DNA of 45,196 nucleotides from an uncultured Prevotella sp. (GCA_900546575.1 URDM01000015.1:1-45196); one strand, 5' to 3'; shown: positions 32,734-40,668, numbered from the stretch's first letter. The notes: generated by a model not told the origin, from the letters alone. Numbers and translations: made by a program.

Positions 32734-33200
32734 TAAGACATACTCGCAACGTTCTTATGCTTGTATTGGGCATTGCGGTGGCTGTATCGCTTATAGCTGT
32801 AGTGCTGTACGAATCGGATACGCTGCCCGTAGGTGTGCTGTCTGGACGTGGAGGTAGCGATGAGTTTGTCCTCACTATGCTTATGGAGTTGCTCACGCTG
32901 TGCGTCATTCCGCTGGCGTTGCGTCTGTTTCGCTTCAAGACAGTGGCTGCAAGGCTCACTTCGGCAGACGAATTGCTGCGCTGGGGCATGATACGAATGT
33001 TGATGTTGTGTCTGCCTATGGTGGCCAACACCTTATTATATTATATATACATGAACGTGGCCTTCGGATATATGGCCATAATTTTGCTGCTCAGTCTGTG
33101 CTTTGTGCTGCCTACTATGGCACGTTGTGAGGCTGAGATGAATGTCGACATCCGTACGGCTGAACACGTACAGGATGGTGCTGAAGCTGAAAAACAATAG
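32730..33200 (+). CDS. Four-helix membrane protein of unknown function
   Basis: 156 residues with hydrophobic helices at about 9-27, 46-64, 88-108 and 110-128, and a charged C-terminal tail. I recognise no domain. It overlaps recR by ATGA and precedes the glycosyltransferase by 2 nt, so it is made with both of them. In other Bacteroidota a similar protein is expected between recR and the GT2 gene; the function is not known to me. Confidence 0.75.
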   Translation: MIRHTRNVLMLVLGIAVAVSLIAVVLYESDTLPVGVLSGRGGSDEFVLTMLMELLTLCVIPLALRLFRFKTVAARLTSADELLRWGMIRMLMLCLPMVANTLLYYIYMNVAFGYMAIILLLSLCFVLPTMARCEAEMNVDIRTAEHVQDGAEAEKQ

Positions 33201-33202
33201 GA

Positions 33203-34393
33203 ATGGTGAAACTGTCGGTAGTAATTGTCAGTTATAAAGTGCGTGCATATGTAGAGCAATGCCTTGCATCGCTATTGCGTTCGCTGCGTGACATAGACGC
33301 AGAGGTGTTTGTTGTTGACAACAATTCGCACGACGGCACCGTACAGCTCATACGCTCTCGTTTTCCGCAGGTAAAGGTTATGGGCAGCAGCCATAACCTC
33401 GGTTTTGCACGTGCCAACAACGCCGCAATACGTCAGAGCAACGGCGAATATGTGTTGCTGCTCAATCCTGATACCATTGTGGCGGAAGACACTATACGTT
33501 GTGTGCTCGACTTTATGGATGCTCATCCCAATGCTGGCAGTGCAGGTGTGGCAATGCAGTGTGCCGACGGATCGCTTGCGCCTGAGTCGCGTCGCGGACG
33601 TCCTTCTCCAATGACAGCTTTCTACAAGATGTGCGGACTGTGTGCCATGTTCCCGCATAGCCGTTTCGGCCGTTACTATATGGGCGGAATGTCATGGAGC
33701 GAGGCAGGGCGTATTGACGTGGTGAGCGGAGCGTTCTGTATGATGAGACGTTCGGCTCTGGATAGGGTGGGACTGTTGGACGAAGACTTCTTCATGTATG
33801 GCGAAGACATCGACCTGTCGTGCCGTATAGCCGATGCCGGATATGAGAACTGGTATATACCGGCACACATACTGCATTACAAAGGCGAGAGTTCGCATCA
33901 GTCGTCGTTCCGCTATGTGCATGTGTTCTACAATGCCATGCTCATCTTCTTCCGCAAGCATTACGGCAGTGTGAGCCATCTTGTGGCGCTGCCAATCAAG
34001 GCCGCCATATTGCTTAAGGCCACTATAGCCCTTTTCTCAATGCAGATGCGTGCCATAAGGCGTGCTCTCGGATTTGTCGACCCGCAGCGCATGCGCCGTG
34101 CCGCATACATATTTATATGTACCAAGGACAGCGAGTCCAAGTGTCGCGACATCGCATTGCGCAATGCTCTTGAGGCAACGTTTGTTGTCAGCGATTGTCT
34201 GGAGCGGCCAAACGGTCATGCCTGCATGGCATTGCCCGATGCCCATAAGGTGTATGTGGTGTACGATACCGACGCATTCGGCTTCGGACAGGTGTTGCGT
34301 CTGTTCCGCGAGAATCGGCGCAAGGGTGTGTCGATGGGCACATTCAGCAGCAAGACTGGCAACGTAATCACTTATGAGGAGGTTTTGTCATGA
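33203..34393 (+). CDS. Family 2 glycosyltransferase
   Basis: A 396-residue inverting glycosyltransferase with a GT-A fold, of the rhamnosyltransferase-like (WcaA/RfbF-like) group. LSVVIVSYKVRAYVEQCLASLL opens the nucleotide-binding domain, VFVVDNNSHDGT and GFARANNAAIRQSNGEYVLLLNPDTIV give the DXD-like metal site (NPD), and VVSGAFCMMRRSALDRVGLLDEDFFMYGEDIDLSCRI is the acceptor/catalytic segment with EDIDL. The last 110 residues (from about 285) are an extra helical part followed by an alpha/beta segment, unassigned. Donor and acceptor cannot be told. It overlaps the next gene (ATGA). Confidence 0.88.
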   Translation: MVKLSVVIVSYKVRAYVEQCLASLLRSLRDIDAEVFVVDNNSHDGTVQLIRSRFPQVKVMGSSHNLGFARANNAAIRQSNGEYVLLLNPDTIVAEDTIRCVLDFMDAHPNAGSAGVAMQCADGSLAPESRRGRPSPMTAFYKMCGLCAMFPHSRFGRYYMGGMSWSEAGRIDVVSGAFCMMRRSALDRVGLLDEDFFMYGEDIDLSCRIADAGYENWYIPAHILHYKGESSHQSSFRYVHVFYNAMLIFFRKHYGSVSHLVALPIKAAILLKATIALFSMQMRAIRRALGFVDPQRMRRAAYIFICTKDSESKCRDIALRNALEATFVVSDCLERPNGHACMALPDAHKVYVVYDTDAFGFGQVLRLFRENRRKGVSMGTFSSKTGNVITYEEVLS

Positions 34394-34917
34394 GCGAAAA
34401 GAATCTTACAAAGGTGAGGTTGAGGGCAATGGAGCCTGAAGATCTCGACTTTCTGTACAACATCGAGAACGACCGCGAGCTCTGGAACGTGGGCAATACC
34501 AACGTGCCATACTCGCGCTATGTGTTGCACGACTATATAGCCAACGCCACAAACGATATATACAGCGACGGACAGGTGCGCATGATTGTGGAGAATGCTG
34601 ACGGGCGTACGGTGGGAATGGCTGACCTTTTCGACTTCAATGCCAGTCATAGGCGTGCCGAACTGAGCATCGTTATCATGAAAGGCTGTCGCCGATGCGG
34701 CTATGCTGAGGCTTCCGTGCGCTATATGCTACATTATGCGCAGCGCATTCTGCACCTCAATCAGGTGTATGCAGTCATATCGGTAGACAACCGTCCGTCG
34801 ATAGCACTGTTCGACAAATGTGGATTTACAACGTCGGCAAATCTGCCGAAATGGCTCTTCGATGGCGAAAAATATACGGATGCAGTGGTTATGAGTAAGT
34901 TTTTTGAAAAAATATGA
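34390..34917 (+). CDS. GNAT-family N-acetyltransferase
   Basis: 175 residues of the RimJ/SpeG-like type: VRLRAMEPEDLDFLYNIENDRELWNV at the start, GMADLFDFNASHRRAELSIVIM in the middle, then MKGCRRCGYAEASVRYMLHYAQ as the acetyl-CoA-binding loop (a Q/RxxGxG/A variant; here RCGYAEA), and VDNRPSIALFDKCGFTT, the usual NxxSxxLyeKxGF block. The substrate is unknown. It ends the recR-to-GNAT operon and is translationally coupled to the glycosyltransferase. Confidence 0.85.
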   Translation: MSEKNLTKVRLRAMEPEDLDFLYNIENDRELWNVGNTNVPYSRYVLHDYIANATNDIYSDGQVRMIVENADGRTVGMADLFDFNASHRRAELSIVIMKGCRRCGYAEASVRYMLHYAQRILHLNQVYAVISVDNRPSIALFDKCGFTTSANLPKWLFDGEKYTDAVVMSKFFEKI

Positions 34918-34926
34918 CAAAAAACT

Positions 34927-34956
34927 TTGTTAATTCAAATAATATTCATACCTTTG
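34927..34956 (+). promoter_or_regulatory. Promoter of tRNA-Asp
   Basis: TTG at 34927-34929, a 19-bp spacer and TACCTTTG at 34949-34956, a perfect Bacteroidota promoter, about 50 bp before the mature tRNA. Confidence 0.75.
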
Positions 34957-35009
34957 CACTCGCTTAAAAAACGGCAAAACAAGGTTTTTCTATAAGCCTT
35001 AATCATACT

Positions 35010-35083
35010 GGTGCGTTAGTTCAGTTGGTTAGAATACATGCCTGTCACGCATGGGGTCACGAGTTCGAGTCTCGTACGCACCG
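35010..35083 (+). tRNA. tRNA-Asp (anticodon GTC)
   Basis: A 74-nt cloverleaf: acceptor GGTGCGT pairs perfectly with ACGCACC; anticodon stem CATGC/GCATG carries loop CTGTCAC with anticodon GTC at 35044-35046; T arm ACGAG-TTCGAGT-CTCGT; discriminator G, as expected of tRNA-Asp. CCA is not encoded. It has its own promoter and terminator. Confidence 0.97.
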
Positions 35084-35091
35084 CTGATTAG

Positions 35092-35125
35092 ATGAGGAGC
35101 TTTTAATTAAGCCCCTCATTTTTTT
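35092..35125 (+). terminator. Rho-independent terminator after tRNA-Asp
   Basis: ATGAGGAGCTT (35092-35102) and AAGCCCCTCAT (35109-35119) pair with one mismatch around a 6-nt loop and lead into a T run. Confidence 0.85.
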
Positions 35126-35188
35126 GTATATATACATTTATTTTGTCTAATTATTTGACAATCGCAACCTTGTTTCGATGTTTTTTTG

Positions 35189-35196
35189 TAGCTTTG
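35189..35196 (+). promoter_or_regulatory. -7 element for the response regulator gene
   Basis: TAGCTTTG ends only 5 bp before the ATG at 35202, implying a leaderless or nearly leaderless transcript. The nearest upstream TTG (35170-35172) has a short spacer of 16. Confidence 0.5.
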
Positions 35197-35201
35197 TTAT
35201 C

Positions 35202-36554
35202 ATGATAAAGAAACAAGGAACGATACTTATTGTTGATGACAACCGCAACATACTCACTACGGTGAGGATGCTGCTTGACCCCATATTCCATAATATCATC
35301 ACCATAGCCAACCCTAACTCTATCCCTGCCAAACTGAGAGAGGAACATCCCGACGTGGTGTTGCTCGACATGAACTTTTCGAGTGGCATCAATTCGGGAA
35401 ACGAGGGACTCTTTTGGCTTAGAGAAATCAAGAGAATTAGTCCGAAGACCGAGGTTGTGCTTTTCACTGCTTATGCTGATATCCAACTCGCCGTAACGGG
35501 CATCAAGGAAGGAGCAGCCGACTTCATAGTCAAGCCTTTCGACAACGAGAAGATGATCGGTACATTGTTGGAGGCAAGGGACAAGAACAAGGCTGCTGAC
35601 AAAGCCACGGGCAAGAATGGTGGGAAAGACTCGAAAAGCACCATGTATTGGGGCGACAGCGATGTGATGAACAATTTAAGAAACATTGTGGAGAAGGTAG
35701 CCGCCACCGATGCCAACATCCTTATCACGGGCGAAAACGGAACTGGCAAAGAGGTATTGGCCAACGAGATACACCGTTTATCCACAAGAGGTGGAAAAAA
35801 GATGTTGCCAGTGGATATGGGAGCCATTACAGAAACATTGTTCGAAAGCGAACTCTTCGGTCATGTGAAGGGAGCTTTCACGGACGCTAAGACAGACAAG
35901 CCAGGCAAGTTTGAGTTGGCTGATGGCAGCACCATCTTTCTTGATGAGATAGGCAACCTCTCGTATAGCCTTCAGGCAAAGCTCCTCACAGCCCTGCAAC
36001 GCAGAAGCATCGTGAGAGTGGGCGGTTCCACTCAGATACCCGTGGATGTCCGACTGGTCTGTGCTACCAACCGCAATCTGCAGCAGATGGTTAACGACGG
36101 CGAATTCAGAGAGGATTTGCTTTATCGCATCAACACCATCCACCTGGAACTGCCAGCCCTCAGACAGAGAAAGGCTGACATCGTGCCGCTCGCCAACCGA
36201 TTCCTTCGTCAGTATGGCGACATATACAACAAGACTAACCTTCGCTTCTCGGATGAGGCTGAGCAAAAACTCACCAGCCTGCCTTGGTATGGCAATATCC
36301 GCGAACTGCAACATGCCATCGAGAAAGCCGTGATATTGTCCGACGGTGGAATAATCGCTGCCGAGGACATTGACGGCGGCAACCAGACGAGAAGGGAGAA
36401 ACCATTGGAAGAGGTGCAGACACTCGACGAGATGGAGAGTCGCATGATAGAGAAAACCATCAAGGAATGCGAGGGCAATCTGTCGGTGGTGGCAGCAAGG
36501 CTGGGCATTTCCCGTCAGACGCTTTATAATAAGATCAAGCGATACGGGATTTAA
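35202..36554 (+). CDS. Sigma-54-dependent response regulator (NtrC family)
   Basis: A 450-residue activator with three domains. The receiver domain (about 1-125) has IVDD at 10-13 and the phospho-acceptor Asp56 in VVLLDMNF. The AAA+ domain has Walker A GENGTGKE at 177-184, the sigma-54 contact loop GAFTDA at 224-229 (GAFTGA in most relatives), and Walker B TIFLDEIGN at about 244-252. The Fis-type helix-turn-helix VVAARLGISRQTLYNKIKRYG ends the protein. The ATG at 35202 is chosen over 35178 because the -7 element lies between them. The histidine kinase gene follows by 42 bp; together they form a two-component pair. Former target genes may be the lost ABC transporter downstream. Confidence 0.9.
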   Translation: MIKKQGTILIVDDNRNILTTVRMLLDPIFHNIITIANPNSIPAKLREEHPDVVLLDMNFSSGINSGNEGLFWLREIKRISPKTEVVLFTAYADIQLAVTGIKEGAADFIVKPFDNEKMIGTLLEARDKNKAADKATGKNGGKDSKSTMYWGDSDVMNNLRNIVEKVAATDANILITGENGTGKEVLANEIHRLSTRGGKKMLPVDMGAITETLFESELFGHVKGAFTDAKTDKPGKFELADGSTIFLDEIGNLSYSLQAKLLTALQRRSIVRVGGSTQIPVDVRLVCATNRNLQQMVNDGEFREDLLYRINTIHLELPALRQRKADIVPLANRFLRQYGDIYNKTNLRFSDEAEQKLTSLPWYGNIRELQHAIEKAVILSDGGIIAAEDIDGGNQTRREKPLEEVQTLDEMESRMIEKTIKECEGNLSVVAARLGISRQTLYNKIKRYGI

Positions 36555-36596
36555 AAGGAAAAGTGAAAAGTGAAGAATCCTATAGTTTTTTAGGGT

Positions 36597-37784
36597 ATGG
36601 ATGTTAATAAGGTTATAATTATTGTGCTTTTGCTCGTGGCAGTGGTGGGCTATATTCGCCTCTACCGCCACTATCGCCGCAACATCAAGAAGGTGAGTTT
36701 TCTTTTTGATGCCATCGACAATGGTGACTTCTCCTTCTACTTTCCCACAGAAAAGGGGAATAAGGAGGATAAGATTCTGCACCAATCCCTCAACCGCATC
36801 AAGCTCTTCCTGCAGCATACACGAGAAGAGCAGATGGAGCGGGAGAAATATTACGAGCAGATTCTTAATGCTGTGGACACTGGCATAATGGTGGTGGATA
36901 GCCACGACAATATCTTGCAGCACAACCAAGCTGCCCTCCGATTGCTCGACACCGACGTGCTCACACACATGAACCAAGTAAAAGGAAAACTAAAGGATGA
37001 ACATCTGGCTAAGCACGAGACGCAAGCCATGCTGAAAGGCAAGCATGTGCGCATCATCGCCCTGAGCGACGTAAGCCACGAACTTAGCAACCAAGAGGTG
37101 GACTCATGGATTAAGCTGATTCGTGTGCTGACGCATGAAATAATGAATACCATCACGCCGGTAACTTCACTCAGCGAGACATTACTGAAAGAACTCAATA
37201 GCGAAGAACTGTATACTGCCAAATCGTCATCTGCAGAGCAAGCTAAATTGAAGCAAGGCTTGGAAACCATCCACAAGACCGGAACCGAACTCTTGGCTTT
37301 CGTCAACAACTATCGTCGCTTCACTCATGTGCCACAGCCTCAACCTGTCCTCTTCTATGTGGAGCCGTTCCTCGAACGTATGGCAATGCTTTGCAATCAT
37401 GAAGTGGAAATAGCGGTAACACCAAAGGACTTGTTGGCTTATGCCGACGAGAGCCTTATCTCGCACGTAGTGACAAATCTTCTGAAGAATGCCGTAGAAG
37501 CCTTTAATGGCTTACAATCCGAGCCTACAACCAAACCATCCATCCGTCTTCATGCCTACACCAATGAGAAGGAAGCCGTCATCATCGACGTAAGCAACAA
37601 CGCCGGGCTTATCCCCGACGACATAGCCTACCACATCTTCATTCCTTTCTTCACCACTAAACCCGAAGGAAGCGGCATCGGTCTCTCCCTATCCCGCCAA
37701 ATCATGCGAGTAAGCGGAGGCAGCCTTTCGCTACATCAAGACAAAGCGCAAGGCATCACCACGTTCCGCATCATCATTCCTTAA
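36597..37784 (+). CDS. Sensor histidine kinase (NtrB-like)
   Basis: 395 residues. One N-terminal membrane helix (about 5-23), then a PAS-like sensor region (about 85-165; QILNAVDTGIMVVDSHDNILQHNQAALRLL), the HisKA phosphorylation site LTHEIMNTITPV with His180, and the HATPase domain with NLLKNAVEAF (N box), DVSNNAGLIPDDIAYHIFIPFFTTKPEGSGIGLSLSRQIM (G1, F and G2 boxes). The single helix and absence of a periplasmic loop suggest a cytoplasmic or membrane-embedded signal. It should phosphorylate the adjacent response regulator. Confidence 0.9.
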   Translation: MDVNKVIIIVLLLVAVVGYIRLYRHYRRNIKKVSFLFDAIDNGDFSFYFPTEKGNKEDKILHQSLNRIKLFLQHTREEQMEREKYYEQILNAVDTGIMVVDSHDNILQHNQAALRLLDTDVLTHMNQVKGKLKDEHLAKHETQAMLKGKHVRIIALSDVSHELSNQEVDSWIKLIRVLTHEIMNTITPVTSLSETLLKELNSEELYTAKSSSAEQAKLKQGLETIHKTGTELLAFVNNYRRFTHVPQPQPVLFYVEPFLERMAMLCNHEVEIAVTPKDLLAYADESLISHVVTNLLKNAVEAFNGLQSEPTTKPSIRLHAYTNEKEAVIIDVSNNAGLIPDDIAYHIFIPFFTTKPEGSGIGLSLSRQIMRVSGGSLSLHQDKAQGITTFRIIIP

Positions 37785-37787
37785 ACA

Positions 37788-37838
37788 CACTTTTTCGATG
37801 ATAAAAACCAATAAAAACAACACTTTTTCGAGGATAAG
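37788..37838. repeat. 33-bp direct duplication after the kinase gene
   Basis: CACTTTTTCGATGATAA (from about 37788) recurs 33 bp later as CACTTTTTCGAGGATAA (from about 37821). A hairpin follows at 37855-37888: GAATCTCC and GGAGATTC, continued inward by AAGT/ACTT with an 8-nt loop, which has no T run. Confidence 0.5.
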
Positions 37839-37954
37839 CCTCAAAAAAGCGCAAGAATCTCCCAAGTACAGCATGACTTAGGAGATTCATTATGACATAA
37901 ATTCATGAGGATATTTCTACTCTTCAACTTCCTTTTCTCTTCTAATATAGGCAA

Positions 37955-38086
37955 ACATTTTACGGATTTCGGCATTTTTACCATAAAACATTTTACGGAT
38001 TTCGGCATTTTTACCATAAAACATTTTACGGATTTCGGCAAAACGGAATTAAAACATTTTGCGGATTTCGGCAAAAGCCTTATCTT
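37955..38086. repeat. 33-bp tandem repeat, four units, running into a promoter
   Basis: Units begin at 37955, 37988, 38021 and 38054. Each starts ACATTTTACGGATTTCGGC; the first two are identical throughout, the third changes its last 14 bp and the fourth is cut off by the promoter. In the fourth unit ACATTTTA becomes ACATTTTG, creating the TTG of the downstream promoter. Confidence 0.85.
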
Positions 38087-38088
38087 TG
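38059..38088 (+). promoter_or_regulatory. Promoter of the AAA ATPase gene
   Basis: TTG at 38059-38061, a 19-bp spacer and TATCTTTG at 38081-38088; the -33 part sits inside the last 33-bp repeat unit. Confidence 0.7.
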
Positions 38089-38118
38089 CACACGTAAATC
38101 ATTAATTACAAGTAAAAT

Positions 38119-39465
38119 ATGGAACAAACAAATATATTCAAAAGGAAAATATACCAAGAGATGCTCAAATGGAAAGAAGAGCGACAGGGAGAAACCGCCC
38201 TCTTAATAGAAGGAGCGAGACGAATCGGCAAGTCCACCATTGTAGAAGAATTCGCAAAAAACGAATACTCTTCGTATATATTGGTGGATTTCTCGAAAAC
38301 AGCTACCGAAATCAACAACCTGTTCAATGACCTTTCTGACCTTAACTACATATTTCTGCGTTTACAGCTAAACTACAACGTCAGTTTGAAGGAGCGAAAA
38401 TCTCTCATCATTTTTGATGAAGTGCAAAATAATCCTAAGGCACGACAAGCCATCAAGCATCTAGTAAAAGACCATCGATACGACTATATAGAGACTGGCT
38501 CACTCATCTCCATCCGCAAGAATGTACAAAACATTATCATTCCTAGCGAGGAGACACGAATCACTATGCACCCTATGGACTTCGAAGAGTTCAGATGGGC
38601 TATGGGCGACAACGTAACATTTACTCTGCTAAAAACTGTACTTGAGCAAAAGCAACCTCTCGGCGAAGCAACCCACCGTAAACTGATGAGAGACTTCAGA
38701 CTATATATGCTGGTCGGTGGAATGCCACAAGCCGTAGACAAATACATCAAAACCAACGACCTTAGCGCAGTAGACACCGTGAAGCGGGACATCATCGCCC
38801 TTTACGAAGAAGACCTCAGAAAAATAGATACGTCGGGCAAAGCAACCGCTATGTTCGACGCCATACCTTCACAACTGAGCAAGAATGCCTCACGATATAC
38901 TATCTCGACTGTCATCCCTGGAGAAAAGCAAGACAGGATAATCGACATTGTCCAACTGATGGAAGAATCCAGAGTGGCAAACATAGCCTACCACTCCAAC
39001 GACCCCAATGTTGACTTAGCCCTTACAAAAGATTTGCAACGATATAAGATGTATACTTCAGATACGGGACTCTTCGTCACATTGGCTTATAAGTCTAAGA
39101 AATTCACAGACAATATCATCTACAACAAATTGCTGAGCGACAAATTAGACACCAATCTAGGGTACATCTATGAGAATGTAGTGGCTCAAATGCTCAGAAC
39201 TTCCGGCAAAGACTTGTATTACCATACCATACCCAAGCATGACGGCAAAGGATATTACGAAATCGATTTTTTGCAGGCAGATGGGAGCAAGATAAGTCCT
39301 ATAGAAGTAAAGTCTTCTGGCTATAAGTCTCATGCTTCACTCGATCAGTTTTCCGAGAAATACAGTTCTAGAACAGGGCACAAATACTTAGTTTACACCA
39401 AGGACTTGAAAAAAGATGGCAATGTGCTCTGCCTACCTATATATATGGTACCTTTACTCCCATAA
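38119..39465 (+). CDS. AAA_14/DUF4143 ATP-binding protein
   Basis: 448 residues. Walker A is GARRIGKST at 32-40, Walker B is SLIIFDEVQ at about 94-102, followed by a sensor-like ETGSLIS. The C-terminal half is DUF4143, ending in a PD-(D/E)xK-like pattern: YYEIDFLQADGSKISPIEVKSSG at about 375-397. Such proteins occur in many copies in Bacteroidota genomes and are often sporadic in distribution; the function is unclear, with possible roles in defence or stress suggested by gene context in general. It sits between a two-component pair and a broken ABC gene, probably as a late insertion. Confidence 0.87.
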   Translation: MEQTNIFKRKIYQEMLKWKEERQGETALLIEGARRIGKSTIVEEFAKNEYSSYILVDFSKTATEINNLFNDLSDLNYIFLRLQLNYNVSLKERKSLIIFDEVQNNPKARQAIKHLVKDHRYDYIETGSLISIRKNVQNIIIPSEETRITMHPMDFEEFRWAMGDNVTFTLLKTVLEQKQPLGEATHRKLMRDFRLYMLVGGMPQAVDKYIKTNDLSAVDTVKRDIIALYEEDLRKIDTSGKATAMFDAIPSQLSKNASRYTISTVIPGEKQDRIIDIVQLMEESRVANIAYHSNDPNVDLALTKDLQRYKMYTSDTGLFVTLAYKSKKFTDNIIYNKLLSDKLDTNLGYIYENVVAQMLRTSGKDLYYHTIPKHDGKGYYEIDFLQADGSKISPIEVKSSGYKSHASLDQFSEKYSSRTGHKYLVYTKDLKKDGNVLCLPIYMVPLLP

Positions 39466-39474
39466 GACAAGATT

Positions 39475-39603
39475 TTACTCATCCACTATCTGTCCATCAA
39501 ACAACCGGATGGTGCGATGGGCTATCTTGGCATCATGCTCATTATGCGTTACCATGACGATGGTGGCGCTCTCATGCCCGCTCCGTTTTGCAAATGCGGA
39601 ACA
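39475..39603 (-). pseudogene. Remnant of an ABC-transporter ATPase (C-terminus only)
   Basis: The minus strand encodes FAKRSGHESATIVMVTHNEH, then DAKIAHRTIRLFDGQIVDE and a stop at 39475-39477. TIVMVTHN is the H-loop (switch) segment of ABC ATPases, and AHRTIRLFDGQIV is typical of the MacB/LolD type. No Walker A, signature or start codon precedes it: homology fades at about 39600, where a 13-bp inverted repeat begins. About 35-40 codons of a protein of usually about 230 survive. Confidence 0.75.
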
Positions 39604-39605
39604 AG

Positions 39606-39643
39606 TTCGACCACAAAACACATAAAAGTATTTTGTGGTCGAA
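39606..39643. other. Perfect 13-bp inverted repeat at the edge of the ABC remnant
   Basis: TTCGACCACAAAA (39606-39618) and TTTTGTGGTCGAA (39631-39643) with a 12-nt loop. It could terminate the minus-strand operon that ends at 39682 (a T run is lacking after the stem on that strand), or be the scar of the event that removed the rest of the ABC gene. Confidence 0.6.
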
Positions 39644-39681
39644 TATCATTCAATTATTAAAATATCAAGTATCAAATCTAA

Positions 39682-40656
39682 TTATGGAACTGCTACTGGA
39701 GACTGAGTGGCGATAGCACCGCCATGTCCTAAAAATATAAGGTTCATAGGTCTATTTGCAGCATACGCCTTACCGATTTCCCCAATAGTTTGGATGCGTA
39801 GTTTTTCTAGTTCAACAGCATCCTCATACTTCTTCTTTGTCTCATAATCCACATCGGTCTTTACGACTTTAGCAACCTGCGACAGAAGTGCCATCACTTC
39901 TTTATAGCATTTGGCATCAGGATCGACCGAAGACAAGATTGCCACCACAGGTACGCTACCAGCCTGAGTAGGATTGGAACTCCAAAGAGCCTTAGCCTCA
40001 TTCAACCGAGCCAAGAAATAGGTATCCCGATAAAGAACATAGATTCTCATAGCCTCCTTCATTGCAGAATCATAGCCATTGCAGCAGGTAGGAACCACCG
40101 CCAACATGGCAAGAGCCTCCTCATAATTTTTGAAGGAAGCCTTGGAACGTGCTTCCTTAATTAGAGAAGGTAGTTGCGAATCATAATAGCTTATAATCTT
40201 TTTCTTTGCACCAGAAAGGAAAGTATTGATTTTTCCATTCCCTGCATTCAACTGACGTATCGCATTCAGCGAAGCCTTTGTTTCATTAGAGCCCACGCCC
40301 TTTACCTCAACATATACAGAAGCAAAAAGCTTTTGGTTGTAAACATCCACAAGATACAATGTAACCCCAAATACATTGGCTATCTGGGTAGGCGCACTAC
40401 TTACAATATATCTGTCCAACTGATCAAACTTTGCCGTAATGGCAAAGTTTGCATTTTTCCATCCCACATCCAATTTCGACTGGGTGATAAGACGTTCCAA
40501 CTGTGTCTGCAAAACAGAAGCACTCTCGGCGGTAACATGAGCAAAGCCCTCATCCACAATCACCGACATCGGGATATTGCAATCTTGCGCCAACATCCCC
40601 TGCGCCGACAAGAGCAAAGTCGATGTCAGCAAACACTTATATATATTCTTTCTCAT
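39682..40656 (-). CDS. Exported protein of unknown function, last gene of the seven-gene operon
   Basis: 324 residues with a signal peptide (MRKNIYKCLLTSTLLLSAQGMLAQ). From about residue 85, VTLYLVDVYNQKLFASVYVEVKGVGSNETKASLNAIRQLN resembles the part of CsgG/LpoB/LPP20-type envelope proteins in which a DxxxxxxxAS strand precedes a GxGS and an Ala-rich helix. After about 165 the sequence is helical (EARSKASFKNYEEALAMLAVVPTCC), suggesting a tetratricopeptide-like part. It has no lipobox. The likeness to CsgG-type proteins is inferred by pattern only. It is 12 nt from the DUF6175 gene. Confidence 0.65.
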   Translation of the reverse strand: MRKNIYKCLLTSTLLLSAQGMLAQDCNIPMSVIVDEGFAHVTAESASVLQTQLERLITQSKLDVGWKNANFAITAKFDQLDRYIVSSAPTQIANVFGVTLYLVDVYNQKLFASVYVEVKGVGSNETKASLNAIRQLNAGNGKINTFLSGAKKKIISYYDSQLPSLIKEARSKASFKNYEEALAMLAVVPTCCNGYDSAMKEAMRIYVLYRDTYFLARLNEAKALWSSNPTQAGSVPVVAILSSVDPDAKCYKEVMALLSQVAKVVKTDVDYETKKKYEDAVELEKLRIQTIGEIGKAYAANRPMNLIFLGHGGAIATQSPVAVP

Positions 40657-40668
40657 TGCCTGTAACCT

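Noticed and set aside
35778..36977. 399-codon frame antisense to the response regulator and kinase genes
   Set aside because: It covers two confident genes and the gap between them and has a His/Val/Leu-rich, domain-free composition typical of antisense frames.
34981..37784. Integrative element at the tRNA-Asp gene
   Set aside because: No integrase and no repeat of the tRNA 3' end is seen in the window.
37841..38074. 77-codon frame with repeated KSVKCFMVKMP on the minus strand
   Set aside because: It is simply the translation of the 33-bp tandem repeat and runs against the ATPase promoter; no signal peptide or domain.
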